A DNA stretch of 64,000 nucleotides from positions 186,001 through 250,000 of the forward strand of contig NZ_FORP01000004.1 in NCBI RefSeq assembly GCF_900114035.1, given 5' to 3'. Positions 56,201 through 63,524 of this stretch are shown here, piece after piece. Each line of letters opens with the position of its first letter. Positions within the stretch are counted from its first letter, which is position 1. The stretch is from Amycolatopsis sacchari. Its GTDB lineage: Bacteria; Actinomycetota; Actinomycetes; Mycobacteriales; Pseudonocardiaceae. The notes under the pieces are model-generated. The model was not told the origin of the DNA and did no database searches. It saw only the letters and a list, made by a program, of their open reading frames with translations. Position numbers and translations under genes: made by a program.

Positions 56201-58659
56201 CCGAGCTGGCCGGCGGCGAGCAGACCGTCGACGCCGACGTCTACCTGGCCTGGGAGGACCAGCCGGAGGACTCGGACGCGGCGGCCGCCGCGCTGCACGA
56301 GGTCGTCGCGGCGCACCCGCTGCCGCCCCAGGTCCGCCGCCTGACCACCACGGTCGCCGGCCGCGGCGGCGCGGTGATGCACCACCACTTGACGTTCCGC
56401 CCGTCCACCACGGGGATGGCGGAGGAGCGGCTGATCCGCGGCCTGCACCCGTTCATCGCGCAGCGGATGCAGCTGGAGCGGCTGCGGAAGTTCGACCTGA
56501 CCCGGCTGCCGTCCACCGACGAGGAGGTCTACCTCTTCCAGTGCGTGGCGCGGGAGAACCCGGCCGACGAGCGGCTCGTCGCGTTCGCGCAGGTGCGGGA
56601 CCTGACGGAGCTGCGCGAGCACGACGGCAGGCTGGTGGCGCTGCCCACGGCCGAGGACACGATCGCGGTGTGCCTCGACTCGATCCGCCGCGCGCAGTCG
56701 CGGCGGCCGGCGAAGAAGCGCTTCCCCACCAACCGGATCGTCGTCTACGTGTGGCCGCCGAGCGAGCTCACCCGCGAGGAGCTGGAGATGATCTCCCGGC
56801 GCGTGCTGCCCACAACGGCGGGTGCCGGGCTGGAGGAGATCCTGTTCATCGGACGGCAGCGCGACCGCGAGGCGGGCACGCTGACCAAGGTCGCGGTGCG
56901 GATCTCGTTCGACGCCACGGGTTCCGCGAAGCTCAGCGTCGAGGAGCCGTCGGACGAGCCGGTCGAGCCGCTTGACGACTACCGCCAGAAGGTGCTGCGC
57001 GCGAGCAGCCGCGGCACGGTGTACCCGTACGAGCTGACCGGGCTGCTGGGCGAGTTCACGGAGTACGACCTGGACGAGAACGCGGCGCTGGTGCCGGTGG
57101 ACCGGCCGAAGGGGCGCAACTCGGCGGCGATGGTCGCCGGTGTGGTCACCACGCCGACCGCGCGGTATCCGGAGGGGGTGACGCGGGTGGTGTTGCTGGG
57201 TGATCCGACGAAGTCGCTCGGGGCGTTGTCGGAGCCGGAGTGCCGCCGGGTGATCGCCGCGCTCGATTTGGCGGAGCGGATGGGCGTGCCGGTGGAGTGG
57301 TACGCGTTGTCCTCGGGTGCCCGGATCGCGATGAACTCGGGTACGGAGAACATGGATTGGGTGGCGGCGGCGCTCAAGCGGATCGTGGAGTTCACCCAGG
57401 CCGGTGGTGAGATCAACATCGTGGTGGCCGGGATCAACGTCGGGGCGCAGCCGTACTGGAACGCCGAGGCGACGATGCTGATGCACACCAAGGGCATCCT
57501 GGTGATGACGCCGGATTCGGCGATGGTGCTGACCGGCAAGCAGGCGCTGGACTTCTCCGGTGGCGTCTCGGCCGAGGACAACTTCGGCATCGGCGGCTAC
57601 GACCGGGTGATGGGCCCGAACGGGCAGGCGCAGTACTGGGCCCCGGACCTGGCCGGGGCGCGGGACGTGCTGCTGGCGCACTACGACCACACCTACATCG
57701 CGCCCGGTGAGCCCAGGCCGCGGCGGGCGCAGACCAGCGACCCGGTGGACCGGGACATCTCCGGCTACCCGCACGCGGTGGTCGGCAGCGACTTCACCAC
57801 GGTCGGCGAGATCTTCTCCCCCGAGGCCAACCCCGACCGGAAGAAGCCGTTCGACATCCGGACGGTGATGCGGGCGCTGGCGGATCAGGACCACCCGGTG
57901 CTGGAACGCTGGGCCGGCATGGCCGACGCCGACACCGCCGTGGTGCAGGACGTGCACCTGGGCGGGTACCCGGTGTGCCTGCTGGGCATCGAGTCCCGTT
58001 CGGTGCCGCGGCGCGGGTTCCCGCCCACCGACGGCCCGGACGCCTACACGGCGGGCACCCTGTTCCCCCGCTCGTCGAAGAAGGCCGCGCGGGCGATCAA
58101 CGCCGCCAGCGGCAACCGGCCGCTGGTCGTGCTGGCCAACCTGTCCGGGTTCGACGGCTCGCCCGAGTCGATGCGCAAGCTGCAGCTGGAGTACGGCGCC
58201 GAAATCGGGCGCGCGATCGTGAACTTCCGCGGCCCCATCGTGTTCTGCGTGATCTCCCGCTACCACGGCGGCGCGTTCGTGGTGTTCTCGAAGGCGCTCA
58301 ACCCGAACATGACGGTGCTGGCGCTGGAGGGCTCGTACGCTTCGGTGCTCGGCGGTGCCCCCGCCGCGGCCGCGGTGTTCGCGGGCGACGTCAACGCGCG
58401 CACGGCGGCCGACCCGCGGGTGCGGGAGCTGGAGGCCCGCGTCGCGGCCGCCTCCGGTGCCGACCGGGCCGCGCTCACCGCGGAGCTGGACGAGCTGCGG
58501 ACGTCGGTCCGGGCGGAGAAGCTCGGCGAGGTGGCGGCGGAGTTCGACCGGGTGCACAGCATCCAGCGCGCGGTCGAGGTGGGTTCGGTGGACGCGGTGA
58601 TCCGCGCCGCCGAGCTGCGGCCGCGCATCATCGAGGCGATCGAGGCACGACTGTCCTGA
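53203..58659 (+). CDS. Single-chain biotin-dependent acyl-CoA carboxylase (BC-BCCP-central-CT)
   Basis: This 1818-residue enzyme holds a complete carboxylase. Biotin carboxylase spans about 1-450, with KATAGGGGRGIR near 167 and EVNTRLQVEHPITE near 294. BCCP has VLESMKMETVL (biotinyl Lys about 621). A long central region (about 680-1270) includes RGLHPFIAQRMQLERLRKFD, like the eukaryotic ACC central domain, and the carboxyltransferase spans about 1285-1800 (YALSSGARIAMNSGTENMDW, then SGVSAEDNFGIGGYDRV-like CT motifs). It makes malonyl-CoA or a longer carboxyacyl-CoA from bicarbonate and ATP. GTG 53203 follows GGGAGGGG; the earlier in-frame GTG 53179 is less likely. It stands alone, with a strong hairpin after it. 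Confidence 0.93.
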   Translation: MFSRIAIVNRGEAAMRLIHAVRELAAETATPIETIALHTDVDRNATFVREADIAYDLGPASARPYLDLKALEHALLETRADAAWVGWGFVAEDPAFAELCERIGVTFIGPSADAMRKLGDKIGAKLIAEEVGVPVAPWSRGAVETLEDAISAAARIGYPLMLKATAGGGGRGIRVIRSEAELADAYERTSQEAARAFGSGIVFLERLVTGARHVEVQVIADGQGTAWALGVRDCSVQRRNQKIIEESSSPVLEPEQAAELKASAERLAVAVGYRGAATVEFLYHPGDRLFAFLEVNTRLQVEHPITEATTGFDLVKAQLAVASGRRLEGRPPAERGHAIEARLNAEDPDRDFAPSPGRIARLDLPAGPGIRVDTGVSEGDTIPADFDSMIAKIIAYGHDRDEALGRLRRAMAETTVIIEGGATNKSFVLDLLDRPEVIDGSADTGWIDRVRAEGDLVSNRHSGVALAAAAIEAYEEEERAERQRLLSTAFGGRPQVQHESGRPLALKLRGETYRVRVARVGAQRFRVGIEAGEDVRTADVEIERFDAYSGQISVNGTKFRLLTGTHGPIHLVEVDGVAHRVSRDEGGVVRSPAPALVVATPLEVGAEVEAGAPVLVLESMKMETVLRAPFKARLTERPVSVGSQVETGAPLLRLEPIGDAEAEEATGGGAVDLDLPVAPAGVPAGRRVTRGQEDLRSLLLGYDVDPHDERRVLDDYLAARRAAADEGHRLLAGELDLVGVFADLAELSRNRPSGEDSGDAHVHSAREYFHTYLQSLDVERAGLPERFQAKLAKALGHYGVGDLERTPELEAAVFRIFLAQQRAAADAGAVAALLRAWLREPPPDETLREPAGLALERLVAATQVRFPAVADLARGVVFAWFGQPLLRRNRARVYADVRKHLHHLDAHPDSPDRAERIAEMVRSTEPLVRLLGRRLRRPGLDHSVLLEVLTRRYYGNKGLTAVHTRDVAGCRFVVAERAEESLVSAAVGFEALGSALDGLAELAGGEQTVDADVYLAWEDQPEDSDAAAAALHEVVAAHPLPPQVRRLTTTVAGRGGAVMHHHLTFRPSTTGMAEERLIRGLHPFIAQRMQLERLRKFDLTRLPSTDEEVYLFQCVARENPADERLVAFAQVRDLTELREHDGRLVALPTAEDTIAVCLDSIRRAQSRRPAKKRFPTNRIVVYVWPPSELTREELEMISRRVLPTTAGAGLEEILFIGRQRDREAGTLTKVAVRISFDATGSAKLSVEEPSDEPVEPLDDYRQKVLRASSRGTVYPYELTGLLGEFTEYDLDENAALVPVDRPKGRNSAAMVAGVVTTPTARYPEGVTRVVLLGDPTKSLGALSEPECRRVIAALDLAERMGVPVEWYALSSGARIAMNSGTENMDWVAAALKRIVEFTQAGGEINIVVAGINVGAQPYWNAEATMLMHTKGILVMTPDSAMVLTGKQALDFSGGVSAEDNFGIGGYDRVMGPNGQAQYWAPDLAGARDVLLAHYDHTYIAPGEPRPRRAQTSDPVDRDISGYPHAVVGSDFTTVGEIFSPEANPDRKKPFDIRTVMRALADQDHPVLERWAGMADADTAVVQDVHLGGYPVCLLGIESRSVPRRGFPPTDGPDAYTAGTLFPRSSKKAARAINAASGNRPLVVLANLSGFDGSPESMRKLQLEYGAEIGRAIVNFRGPIVFCVISRYHGGAFVVFSKALNPNMTVLALEGSYASVLGGAPAAAAVFAGDVNARTAADPRVRELEARVAAASGADRAALTAELDELRTSVRAEKLGEVAAEFDRVHSIQRAVEVGSVDAVIRAAELRPRIIEAIEARLS

Positions 58660-58665
58660 GTGGAC

Positions 58666-58698
58666 CCTCCGGGCGGGCGTTCCGCGCCCGCCCGGAGG
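58666..58698 (+). terminator. Terminator hairpin after the carboxylase gene
   Basis: Perfect 14-bp arms (58666-58679 and 58685-58698) with a TTCCG loop, 7 bases after the stop. No T-run. A diverged copy with 11-bp arms lies at 58805-58844. Confidence 0.85.
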
Positions 58699-58705
58699 TC
58701 CGTCC

Positions 58706-58782
58706 TATCCGAACAGAGCGGCGTAGCGGGCCAGGTACAGCGGCCAGCCGCCGTCGCTGGAGACGGCGCCGCCGACCGACCC
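58706..58782 (-). pseudogene. 3' fragment of the SRPBCC gene
   Basis: About 25 codons identical or nearly so to the end of the intact gene at 58852 (SVGGAVSSDGGWPLYLARYAAL), with no start. It is a by-product of the tandem duplication. Confidence 0.85.
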
Positions 58783-58851
58783 GCCGCTCTCAACTGTCCC
58801 GAGTGGACTTCCGGGACAGGCCTGCGTGCCCGCCCCGGAAGTCCGCCCGCC

Positions 58852-59325
58852 CTACTCGAACAGAGCGGCGTAGCGGGCCAGGTACAGCGGCCAGCCGCCA
58901 TCGCTGGAGACGGCGCCGCCGACCGACTGCCAGCCGGGGCCGTGCCGGTCGAGGTGGCGGTGTTCCAGCTCCACGCGGGTGCGTTCGGGGCTCTCCGCGA
59001 CGAACCGCACCTCGACCTCGCTGGTCAGGTCCGGATCGGACTCCACCTGCCACGTCGGGCCGATGTCCCAGCTGAACACGACGCGGTCGGGCGGTTCGTA
59101 GGCCAGGACGCGGGCCCAGCGGCATTCGCTGCCGTCGGCCGCGCGGTCGTAGATGTGGCCGCCGACGCGGGGTTCGAACACGGTCTCGGTGATGGGTGCG
59201 CCGAGCAGGTTGTGCTCGGGCGGTTTGAAGTCGCCGAACCGTTCGGTGAACGTGGCGAACGCGCGCTCGAGCGGCGCGTCGACGACGATCTGCCGCCGGA
59301 CCACGGTCGATTCGGTCTGCGTCAT
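58852..59325 (-). CDS. SRPBCC (AHSA1/START-like) protein
   Basis: A 157-residue protein of the SRPBCC fold: VVRRQIVVDAPLERAFATFTERFGDF, EPRVGGHIYDRAADGSECRWARVLAYEPPDRVVFSWDIGP and a C-terminal helix GGWPLYLARYAALF. Such proteins bind hydrophobic ligands, and in many actinobacteria they pair with an ArsR repressor, as here: the ATG overlaps the ArsR stop (ATGA). Confidence 0.93.
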   Translation of the reverse strand: MTQTESTVVRRQIVVDAPLERAFATFTERFGDFKPPEHNLLGAPITETVFEPRVGGHIYDRAADGSECRWARVLAYEPPDRVVFSWDIGPTWQVESDPDLTSEVEVRFVAESPERTRVELEHRHLDRHGPGWQSVGGAVSSDGGWPLYLARYAALFE

Positions 59326-59645
59326 GGGTCTTCCTCCGTCGGTTGCGCGGCGGCGTCCGCGTAGCTGGTCAGCGCCCGCTGCCAGAAGGTGTCGAGCTGG
59401 TCGCGCAAGGCGGCCACCGCCGTGGGGTTGAGCCGGTAGATCCGCCGGGTGCCGACCGCGTGCTCGCTGACCAGCCCGGCGTTCTTGAGGATCTTCAGGT
59501 GCTGGGAAACCGCGGACCTCGTCACGGGCAGGTGCTCGGCGAGCTGTCCCACCGCCTGCGGCCCTTCCGCCAGGCGGCTCACGATCGCGCGCCGCGTCCC
59601 GTCCGCGAGCGCGGTCCAGCCTTCTTCAACTCGGTCAGTACTCAC
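59322..59645 (-). CDS. ArsR-family transcriptional regulator
   Basis: This 107-residue winged-helix protein has TALADGTRRAIVSRLAEGPQAVGQLAEHLPVTRSAVSQHLKILKNAGLVSEHAVGTRRIYRLNP. It lacks the ELCVCDL metal-binding motif, so it is one of the non-metal ArsR regulators that pair with SRPBCC genes. GTG 59645 has almost no leader: a TATATT -10-like element sits about 20 bases upstream and an inverted repeat covers the start. Confidence 0.93.
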   Translation of the reverse strand: MSTDRVEEGWTALADGTRRAIVSRLAEGPQAVGQLAEHLPVTRSAVSQHLKILKNAGLVSEHAVGTRRIYRLNPTAVAALRDQLDTFWQRALTSYADAAAQPTEEDP

Positions 59646-59672
59646 TAACCGTTAGTCTTCACTAATATAGTG
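59644..59672. promoter_or_regulatory. Two ArsR-type operators over promoter and start
   Basis: ACTAAC-C-GTTAGT (59644-59656) overlaps the ArsR start codon. CACTA-ATA-TAGTG (59660-59672) overlaps a TATATT -10-like element on the minus strand. Both are perfect inverted repeats. Confidence 0.75.
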
Positions 59673-59697
59673 GGCGGGTCAACCCCGCCGCCGCACC

Positions 59698-59856
59698 TCA
59701 TCGAGAGCGCGCGAACAGGAGCCCGCAGCCCACGAGCGCCAGCGCCATCGCCACCGTGGTCAGGCCTGCGAGCGCGGCGAAGACGGCGAGGACGAACGCC
59801 CGCACCGCCAGTACCCGCAACAGCCGCGCGACGTCGCGTCCCTCTCCGGCCTCCAT
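59698..59856 (-). CDS. 52-residue single-helix membrane protein
   Basis: A small ORF from ATG 59856: MEAGEGRDVARLLRVLAVRA, then one or two closely spaced hydrophobic stretches (FVLAVFAALAGL and VAMALALVGCGLLF), then ARSR. The ribosome binding site is weak (GGGGAC). It lies upstream of the ArsR promoter on the same strand. Family unknown. Confidence 0.5.
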   Translation of the reverse strand: MEAGEGRDVARLLRVLAVRAFVLAVFAALAGLTTVAMALALVGCGLLFARSR

Positions 59857-59957
59857 GTCCCCGAGTCTTCGCTCCAGGACCGAGCACGTCCAACGCTGAA
59901 TTCCGCTGCGATTCAGCTGCCGGATCGCTGAATCTGCGGGGTTCACCGGCCCCACGC

Positions 59958-60827
59958 TCACGCGCTCGCGGTCAGGTGCGCCAGCAGCGCCCGCGCCGCG
60001 GGGTTCACCGGCTCCCGCCCCCGCCCCGCCAGGAACAGGGTCCGGGTGAAGTCGGCGCCGGTGAGGCGGGCGAAAGGCAGCCCGGCCCGCTCGGCGATGG
60101 CCTCCGGCACGATCGTCACGCCGAGCCCCGCCGCCACGAGTTCCAGCAGCAGCGGCAGGTTCGTCGCCTCGCAGACGGGGTTGTGCCGCAGGCCCGCGTC
60201 GGCGAACCGCCGGTGGATCATCGTCTGCATGCCGCTGCCGCTGAAGTCCACGAAGGGCTCGTCGTCCACCTCCGCCAGCGGAACCCGGGCCCGGCGCGCG
60301 AGCCGGTGCCCGGGATGGGTCACCAGCACGAGGCGCTGCCGCCACCGGGCGAACGTGGTCAGCTCCGCCGGCACGGGCCCGTCGGCGGCGAGGTAGGCCA
60401 GGTCCAGTTCCCCGCCGGCCACGGCGGCGGCCAGCACGGGCGCGGCGCCGTCGCGGACGTGGATCCGCACGCCGGGGTGGCGGGCCTGGAACACGCCCAG
60501 CTCCCGCGGCAGGTCCACCACGGTGAGCGCCTGGATCGTGCCGATCGACACCCGGCCCCCGGTCAGCCCCGCTACGGCCGCGACCTCACCGCGCGCGGCG
60601 ACGGCGTCGGCGACCAGACGGCGCGCGACGGGCAGCAGCGCCCGCCCCGCCTCGGTCAGCAGCACGCGGCGCGTCGTCCGCTCGAACAGCGGCGCACCCA
60701 GCTCCGTCTCGAGCTTGCGCACGGACGCGCTCAGCGCCGACTGCACGATGTGCACCTCCCGCGCCGCCGCGGTGAAGCTGCCGTGCCGCGCCACGGCCAG
60801 GAAGTGCTCGACCTGCCGCAACTCCAT
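59958..60827 (-). CDS. LysR-family transcriptional regulator
   Basis: This 289-residue LysR protein has MELRQVEHFLAVARHGSFTAAAREVHIVQSALSASVRKLETELGAPLFERTTRRVLLTEAG and a full effector-binding domain with LPLLLELVAAGLGVTIVPEAIA. It is divergent from the LURP-one gene across 95 bp. Its target is not clear. Confidence 0.93.
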   Translation of the reverse strand: MELRQVEHFLAVARHGSFTAAAREVHIVQSALSASVRKLETELGAPLFERTTRRVLLTEAGRALLPVARRLVADAVAARGEVAAVAGLTGGRVSIGTIQALTVVDLPRELGVFQARHPGVRIHVRDGAAPVLAAAVAGGELDLAYLAADGPVPAELTTFARWRQRLVLVTHPGHRLARRARVPLAEVDDEPFVDFSGSGMQTMIHRRFADAGLRHNPVCEATNLPLLLELVAAGLGVTIVPEAIAERAGLPFARLTGADFTRTLFLAGRGREPVNPAARALLAHLTASA

Positions 60828-60922
60828 CCAGCGATGCTAGCGCTGGATCCGCTCGCAGCCAGCGACCGGGGAGATTTCCGGAAATTCCGGACAGATCGCA
60901 CGAAGAGTGCGAAGATCCGGGC

Positions 60923-61513
60923 ATGGACATCCAGCAGCAGCACCGGTTCCACCTGCACCAGAAGGTCACCGTGATGGTGAACCGCTACGAGGTCTTCGCC
61001 GATGACGGGCAGGGCGAGCCGGGGCCGCTGGTCGCGTTCGTCGAGCAGAAGCGGATGACCTTCAAGGAGCAGGTCACGCTCTACACCGACGCCGGCAAGC
61101 AGTCCGTGCTCGCCGCGTTCCGCGCCCGCAAGGTGATCGACCTCGCCAGCGCGTACGACGTCACCGACGGTGAAGGGCGCCAGATCGGGGTGTTCGGCAA
61201 GAAGTTCGGGCAGTCGCTGCTGCGTTCCACCTGGCAGCTCGACCAGCCCGGCACCCCGTCGGTCACCGTCACCGAACGCAACGAGACCATCGCGCTGTTC
61301 CGCCGCCTGTGGGACTTCCTGCCGTGGGTCGGCGACATCCCGTTCCCGTGGAAGTACCACTTCGACTTCCTGCGGGACGACACCGTGGTCGCCACCTTCG
61401 ACAAGAAGACCCGCTTCCGCGACCACTACGTGCTGACCGTCTCCGACGAGACGCTGGACCGGCGGCTCCTGCTCGCGCAGGCCGTCGCGCTGGACGCGCT
61501 GCAGTCGCGGTAA
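60923..61513 (+). CDS. LURP-one-related (tubby/scramblase-like) protein
   Basis: A 196-residue protein of the LURP-one-related family: KVTVMVNRYEVFADDGQGEPGPLVAFVEQKRMTFKEQVTLYTDAGKQSVLAAFRARKVIDLASAYDVTDGEGRQIGVFGKKFGQSLLRSTW. The fold is a beta-barrel around a central helix, related to tubby and phospholipid scramblases. Bacterial members are of unknown function. ATG 60923 is 95 bp from the divergent LysR start. Confidence 0.9.
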   Translation: MDIQQQHRFHLHQKVTVMVNRYEVFADDGQGEPGPLVAFVEQKRMTFKEQVTLYTDAGKQSVLAAFRARKVIDLASAYDVTDGEGRQIGVFGKKFGQSLLRSTWQLDQPGTPSVTVTERNETIALFRRLWDFLPWVGDIPFPWKYHFDFLRDDTVVATFDKKTRFRDHYVLTVSDETLDRRLLLAQAVALDALQSR

Positions 61514-61536
61514 GCCGCCGGTCCACTTCGGACACC

Positions 61537-62706
61537 TCAGTCCCTGGCGGGCCGGATCGTGCCGGTGACCTCGCCGAAGGAGATCCGGCCGCCGTCCGGC
61601 CCCGGTGCCGTCGCGGAGATGGTGACCTCGTCGCCGTCCTCCAGGAACGTGCGCTGCTCGCCCTTGACGGTGACCGGTTCGCGGCCGCCCCAGGTGAGTT
61701 CGATGAACGCGCCCCGCTGGGACTTCTCCGGGCCGGAGATCGTGCCGGAGGCGAACAGGTCGCCGGTGCGGGCCGACGCGCCGTTGACGGTCAGGTGCGC
61801 GAGCATCTGCGCCGGGGACCAGTACATGGTCCGGTAGGGCGGGCGCGAGACCTCCTCGCCGTTCCACTCCACGACCAGGTCGATGTCCAGTCCCCAGTCC
61901 TCGCGGCCCCGCAGGTACGGCAGCGGCTCCGGGTCCTGCCCGGGCAGCGGCACGCGCGCGGCTTCGAGCGCCGCGAGCGGCACCACCCACGGGGAGATCG
62001 ACGTGGCGAAGCTCTTGCCGAGGTGGGGGCCGAGCGGCACGTACTCCCACGCCTGCAGGTCCCGAGCGGACCAGTCGTTGACCAGCACCACGCCGAACAC
62101 GTGGTCGGCGAAGGAGTCCACGTCGATCCGCCCGCCCAGCGGCGAGGGCGTGCCGACGACGAACCCCAGCTCCGCCTCGATGTCCAGGCGGCGGCTCGGA
62201 CCGTACGTCGGTGCCGTCTCGTCGGGCGCCTTGCGCTGCCCGCACGGGCGCACGACGTCGGTCCCGGACACGACGACCGTGCCCGCGCGGCCGTGGTAAC
62301 CGACCGGCAGGTGCTTCCAGTTCGGCATCAGCGGTTCCGAATCCGGGCGGAACAGCCGCCCGAGGTTCGAGGCGTGGTGCTCCGAAGCGTAGAAGTCCAC
62401 GTAGTCCGCGACCTCGAACGGCAGGTGCAGCGTCACCTCGCCCACCGGGTGCACGGCCTCGCCCGGGACGTCACCGCGCAGCAGGTCCCGCAGGCGGGCG
62501 CGCACCTCGTCCCAGCGGGCCCGGCCCTGCGCCAGGAACGGGTTGAGCGTGGGCGCGGCGAACACCTCGTCGTCGAGCAGCAGCGCCACATCGACGACGC
62601 TGTCGCCGAGGCGGACGCCGACCCGCCGCTCCTCGCCCGGCCGGGAGAACACGCCGTAGGGCAGGTTGCCGTAGCCGAACAGCGACCCCTCCGGCACCTC
62701 GATCAC
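61537..62706 (-). CDS. fahA: Fumarylacetoacetase
   Basis: This 389-residue enzyme has the FAH N-terminal domain (GNLPYGVFS, DYVDFYASEHHASNLGRLFRP) and the catalytic C-terminal domain with PVGYHGRAGTVVVSG, DIEAELGFVVGTPS, FGVVLVNDWSARDLQAWEYVPLGPHLGKSF, and GDLFASGTISG. The Asp, Glu and His ligands for the metal are in place. It splits fumarylacetoacetate to fumarate and acetoacetate, the last step of tyrosine and homogentisate breakdown. GTG 62706 overlaps the stop of the unknown gene upstream (GTGA), forming an operon with hmgA. Confidence 0.95.
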   Translation of the reverse strand: MIEVPEGSLFGYGNLPYGVFSRPGEERRVGVRLGDSVVDVALLLDDEVFAAPTLNPFLAQGRARWDEVRARLRDLLRGDVPGEAVHPVGEVTLHLPFEVADYVDFYASEHHASNLGRLFRPDSEPLMPNWKHLPVGYHGRAGTVVVSGTDVVRPCGQRKAPDETAPTYGPSRRLDIEAELGFVVGTPSPLGGRIDVDSFADHVFGVVLVNDWSARDLQAWEYVPLGPHLGKSFATSISPWVVPLAALEAARVPLPGQDPEPLPYLRGREDWGLDIDLVVEWNGEEVSRPPYRTMYWSPAQMLAHLTVNGASARTGDLFASGTISGPEKSQRGAFIELTWGGREPVTVKGEQRTFLEDGDEVTISATAPGPDGGRISFGEVTGTIRPARD

Positions 62707-63524
62707 GCCGGTACTCCTTCCCTGAGCACACCCAGCTCGACCAGTTCGGCGAGCGGTTCTCCGATGCTGCACGTGCCGAACGACAGGAACGCCGCACGCG
62801 TCGCGCGCACCCGGTCGTCGTCCAGCTCTCCCACCAGCCGCGCGACTTCGGTACCGTCCCGTTCGGACAGAAGTTCCCTCGCCCGCGCCGTCGTGCCGCC
62901 GGTGAGCAACGCATCTGTGGCGAGCAGCAGGTTGAGGAACCCGTGTTGTTCGAACCCCGTCTCGGGATCGGTGTTGCGCACGGCGTGGTGCAGGCCCGCG
63001 GTCGCCTTGAACGGCACCCCGGCCGCGACCACCGCCGCGATCGACTCGGCGAGCTCTGTCTCTTCCGGGTAAAGGTCGGCACGCACCCCACCGGTGCGGA
63101 ACTTGGCGCGGTAGCGGCCGGTAAGCGCTTCCAGCACCTCGGCCCGCCGCGCGTCCCGTGGGACTTCGACGTACACGTCCAAACCCTCGGGTGCGTCGAT
63201 CTCGTCCGGGGAAGCGCTTTCCGGCAACGCCACCTCGACCGAACGCAACTCGACCGGCAGCTCCGCCGCCGCGGTCAGCACCCCGGGCAGCCCGGCGGGA
63301 CCGCCCGGCAGCGTCACCGACACCGGCAGCCGCGGCCCGTCCGGCGGCAGCAGCTCACCGAGCCGGGCCAGCGCATCGGCGGGGAGCACCAGCGGGCCGA
63401 CCATCCCGGCGTACCACTCCCCCGCCCGCTCGCGGTAGGCGCGCACCGCGTCGGGCAGGGAAGCGTTGCCAGGTGGGAAGACCGCGGCGTCGTCGCACAG
63501 CCCGGCGACCAGCGCGGGGATCAC
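62703..63524 (-). CDS. Unknown protein between hmgA and fahA
   Basis: A 273-residue protein starting IPALVAGLCDDAAVFPPGNASLPDAV. It has YRAKFRTGGVRADLYPEETELAESIAAVVAAGVPFKATAGLHHAVRNTDPETGFEQHGFLNLLLATDALL near the centre, with conserved-looking Lys and His residues, and ends SFGTCSIGEPLAELVELGVL. I do not recognise an assigned family, but coupling by GTGA on both sides ties it to homogentisate breakdown. It may be an isomerase- or aldolase-like barrel protein; the maleylacetoacetate isomerase step is not otherwise covered in view. Confidence 0.75.
   Translation of the reverse strand: MIPALVAGLCDDAAVFPPGNASLPDAVRAYRERAGEWYAGMVGPLVLPADALARLGELLPPDGPRLPVSVTLPGGPAGLPGVLTAAAELPVELRSVEVALPESASPDEIDAPEGLDVYVEVPRDARRAEVLEALTGRYRAKFRTGGVRADLYPEETELAESIAAVVAAGVPFKATAGLHHAVRNTDPETGFEQHGFLNLLLATDALLTGGTTARARELLSERDGTEVARLVGELDDDRVRATRAAFLSFGTCSIGEPLAELVELGVLREGVPA

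Larger units (their letters stand above)
58649..58925. repeat. Tandem duplication of gene end, terminator and opposing gene end
   Basis: Two copies (about 58649-58782 and 58792-58925, period 143-147 bp) each contain CTGTCC-GAGTGGAC, which is the end of the carboxylase gene, then a hairpin, then the last ~75 bp of the minus-strand SRPBCC gene. The hairpins have diverged in loop and arms; the gene-end parts are nearly identical. Confidence 0.9.

Noticed and set aside
53113..58557. A 1814-codon open frame on the minus strand opposite the carboxylase gene
   Set aside because: It is the mirror of strong codon bias in the carboxylase; its translation is Arg/His/Gly/Val-rich with no domains, and the + frame has full catalytic motifs.
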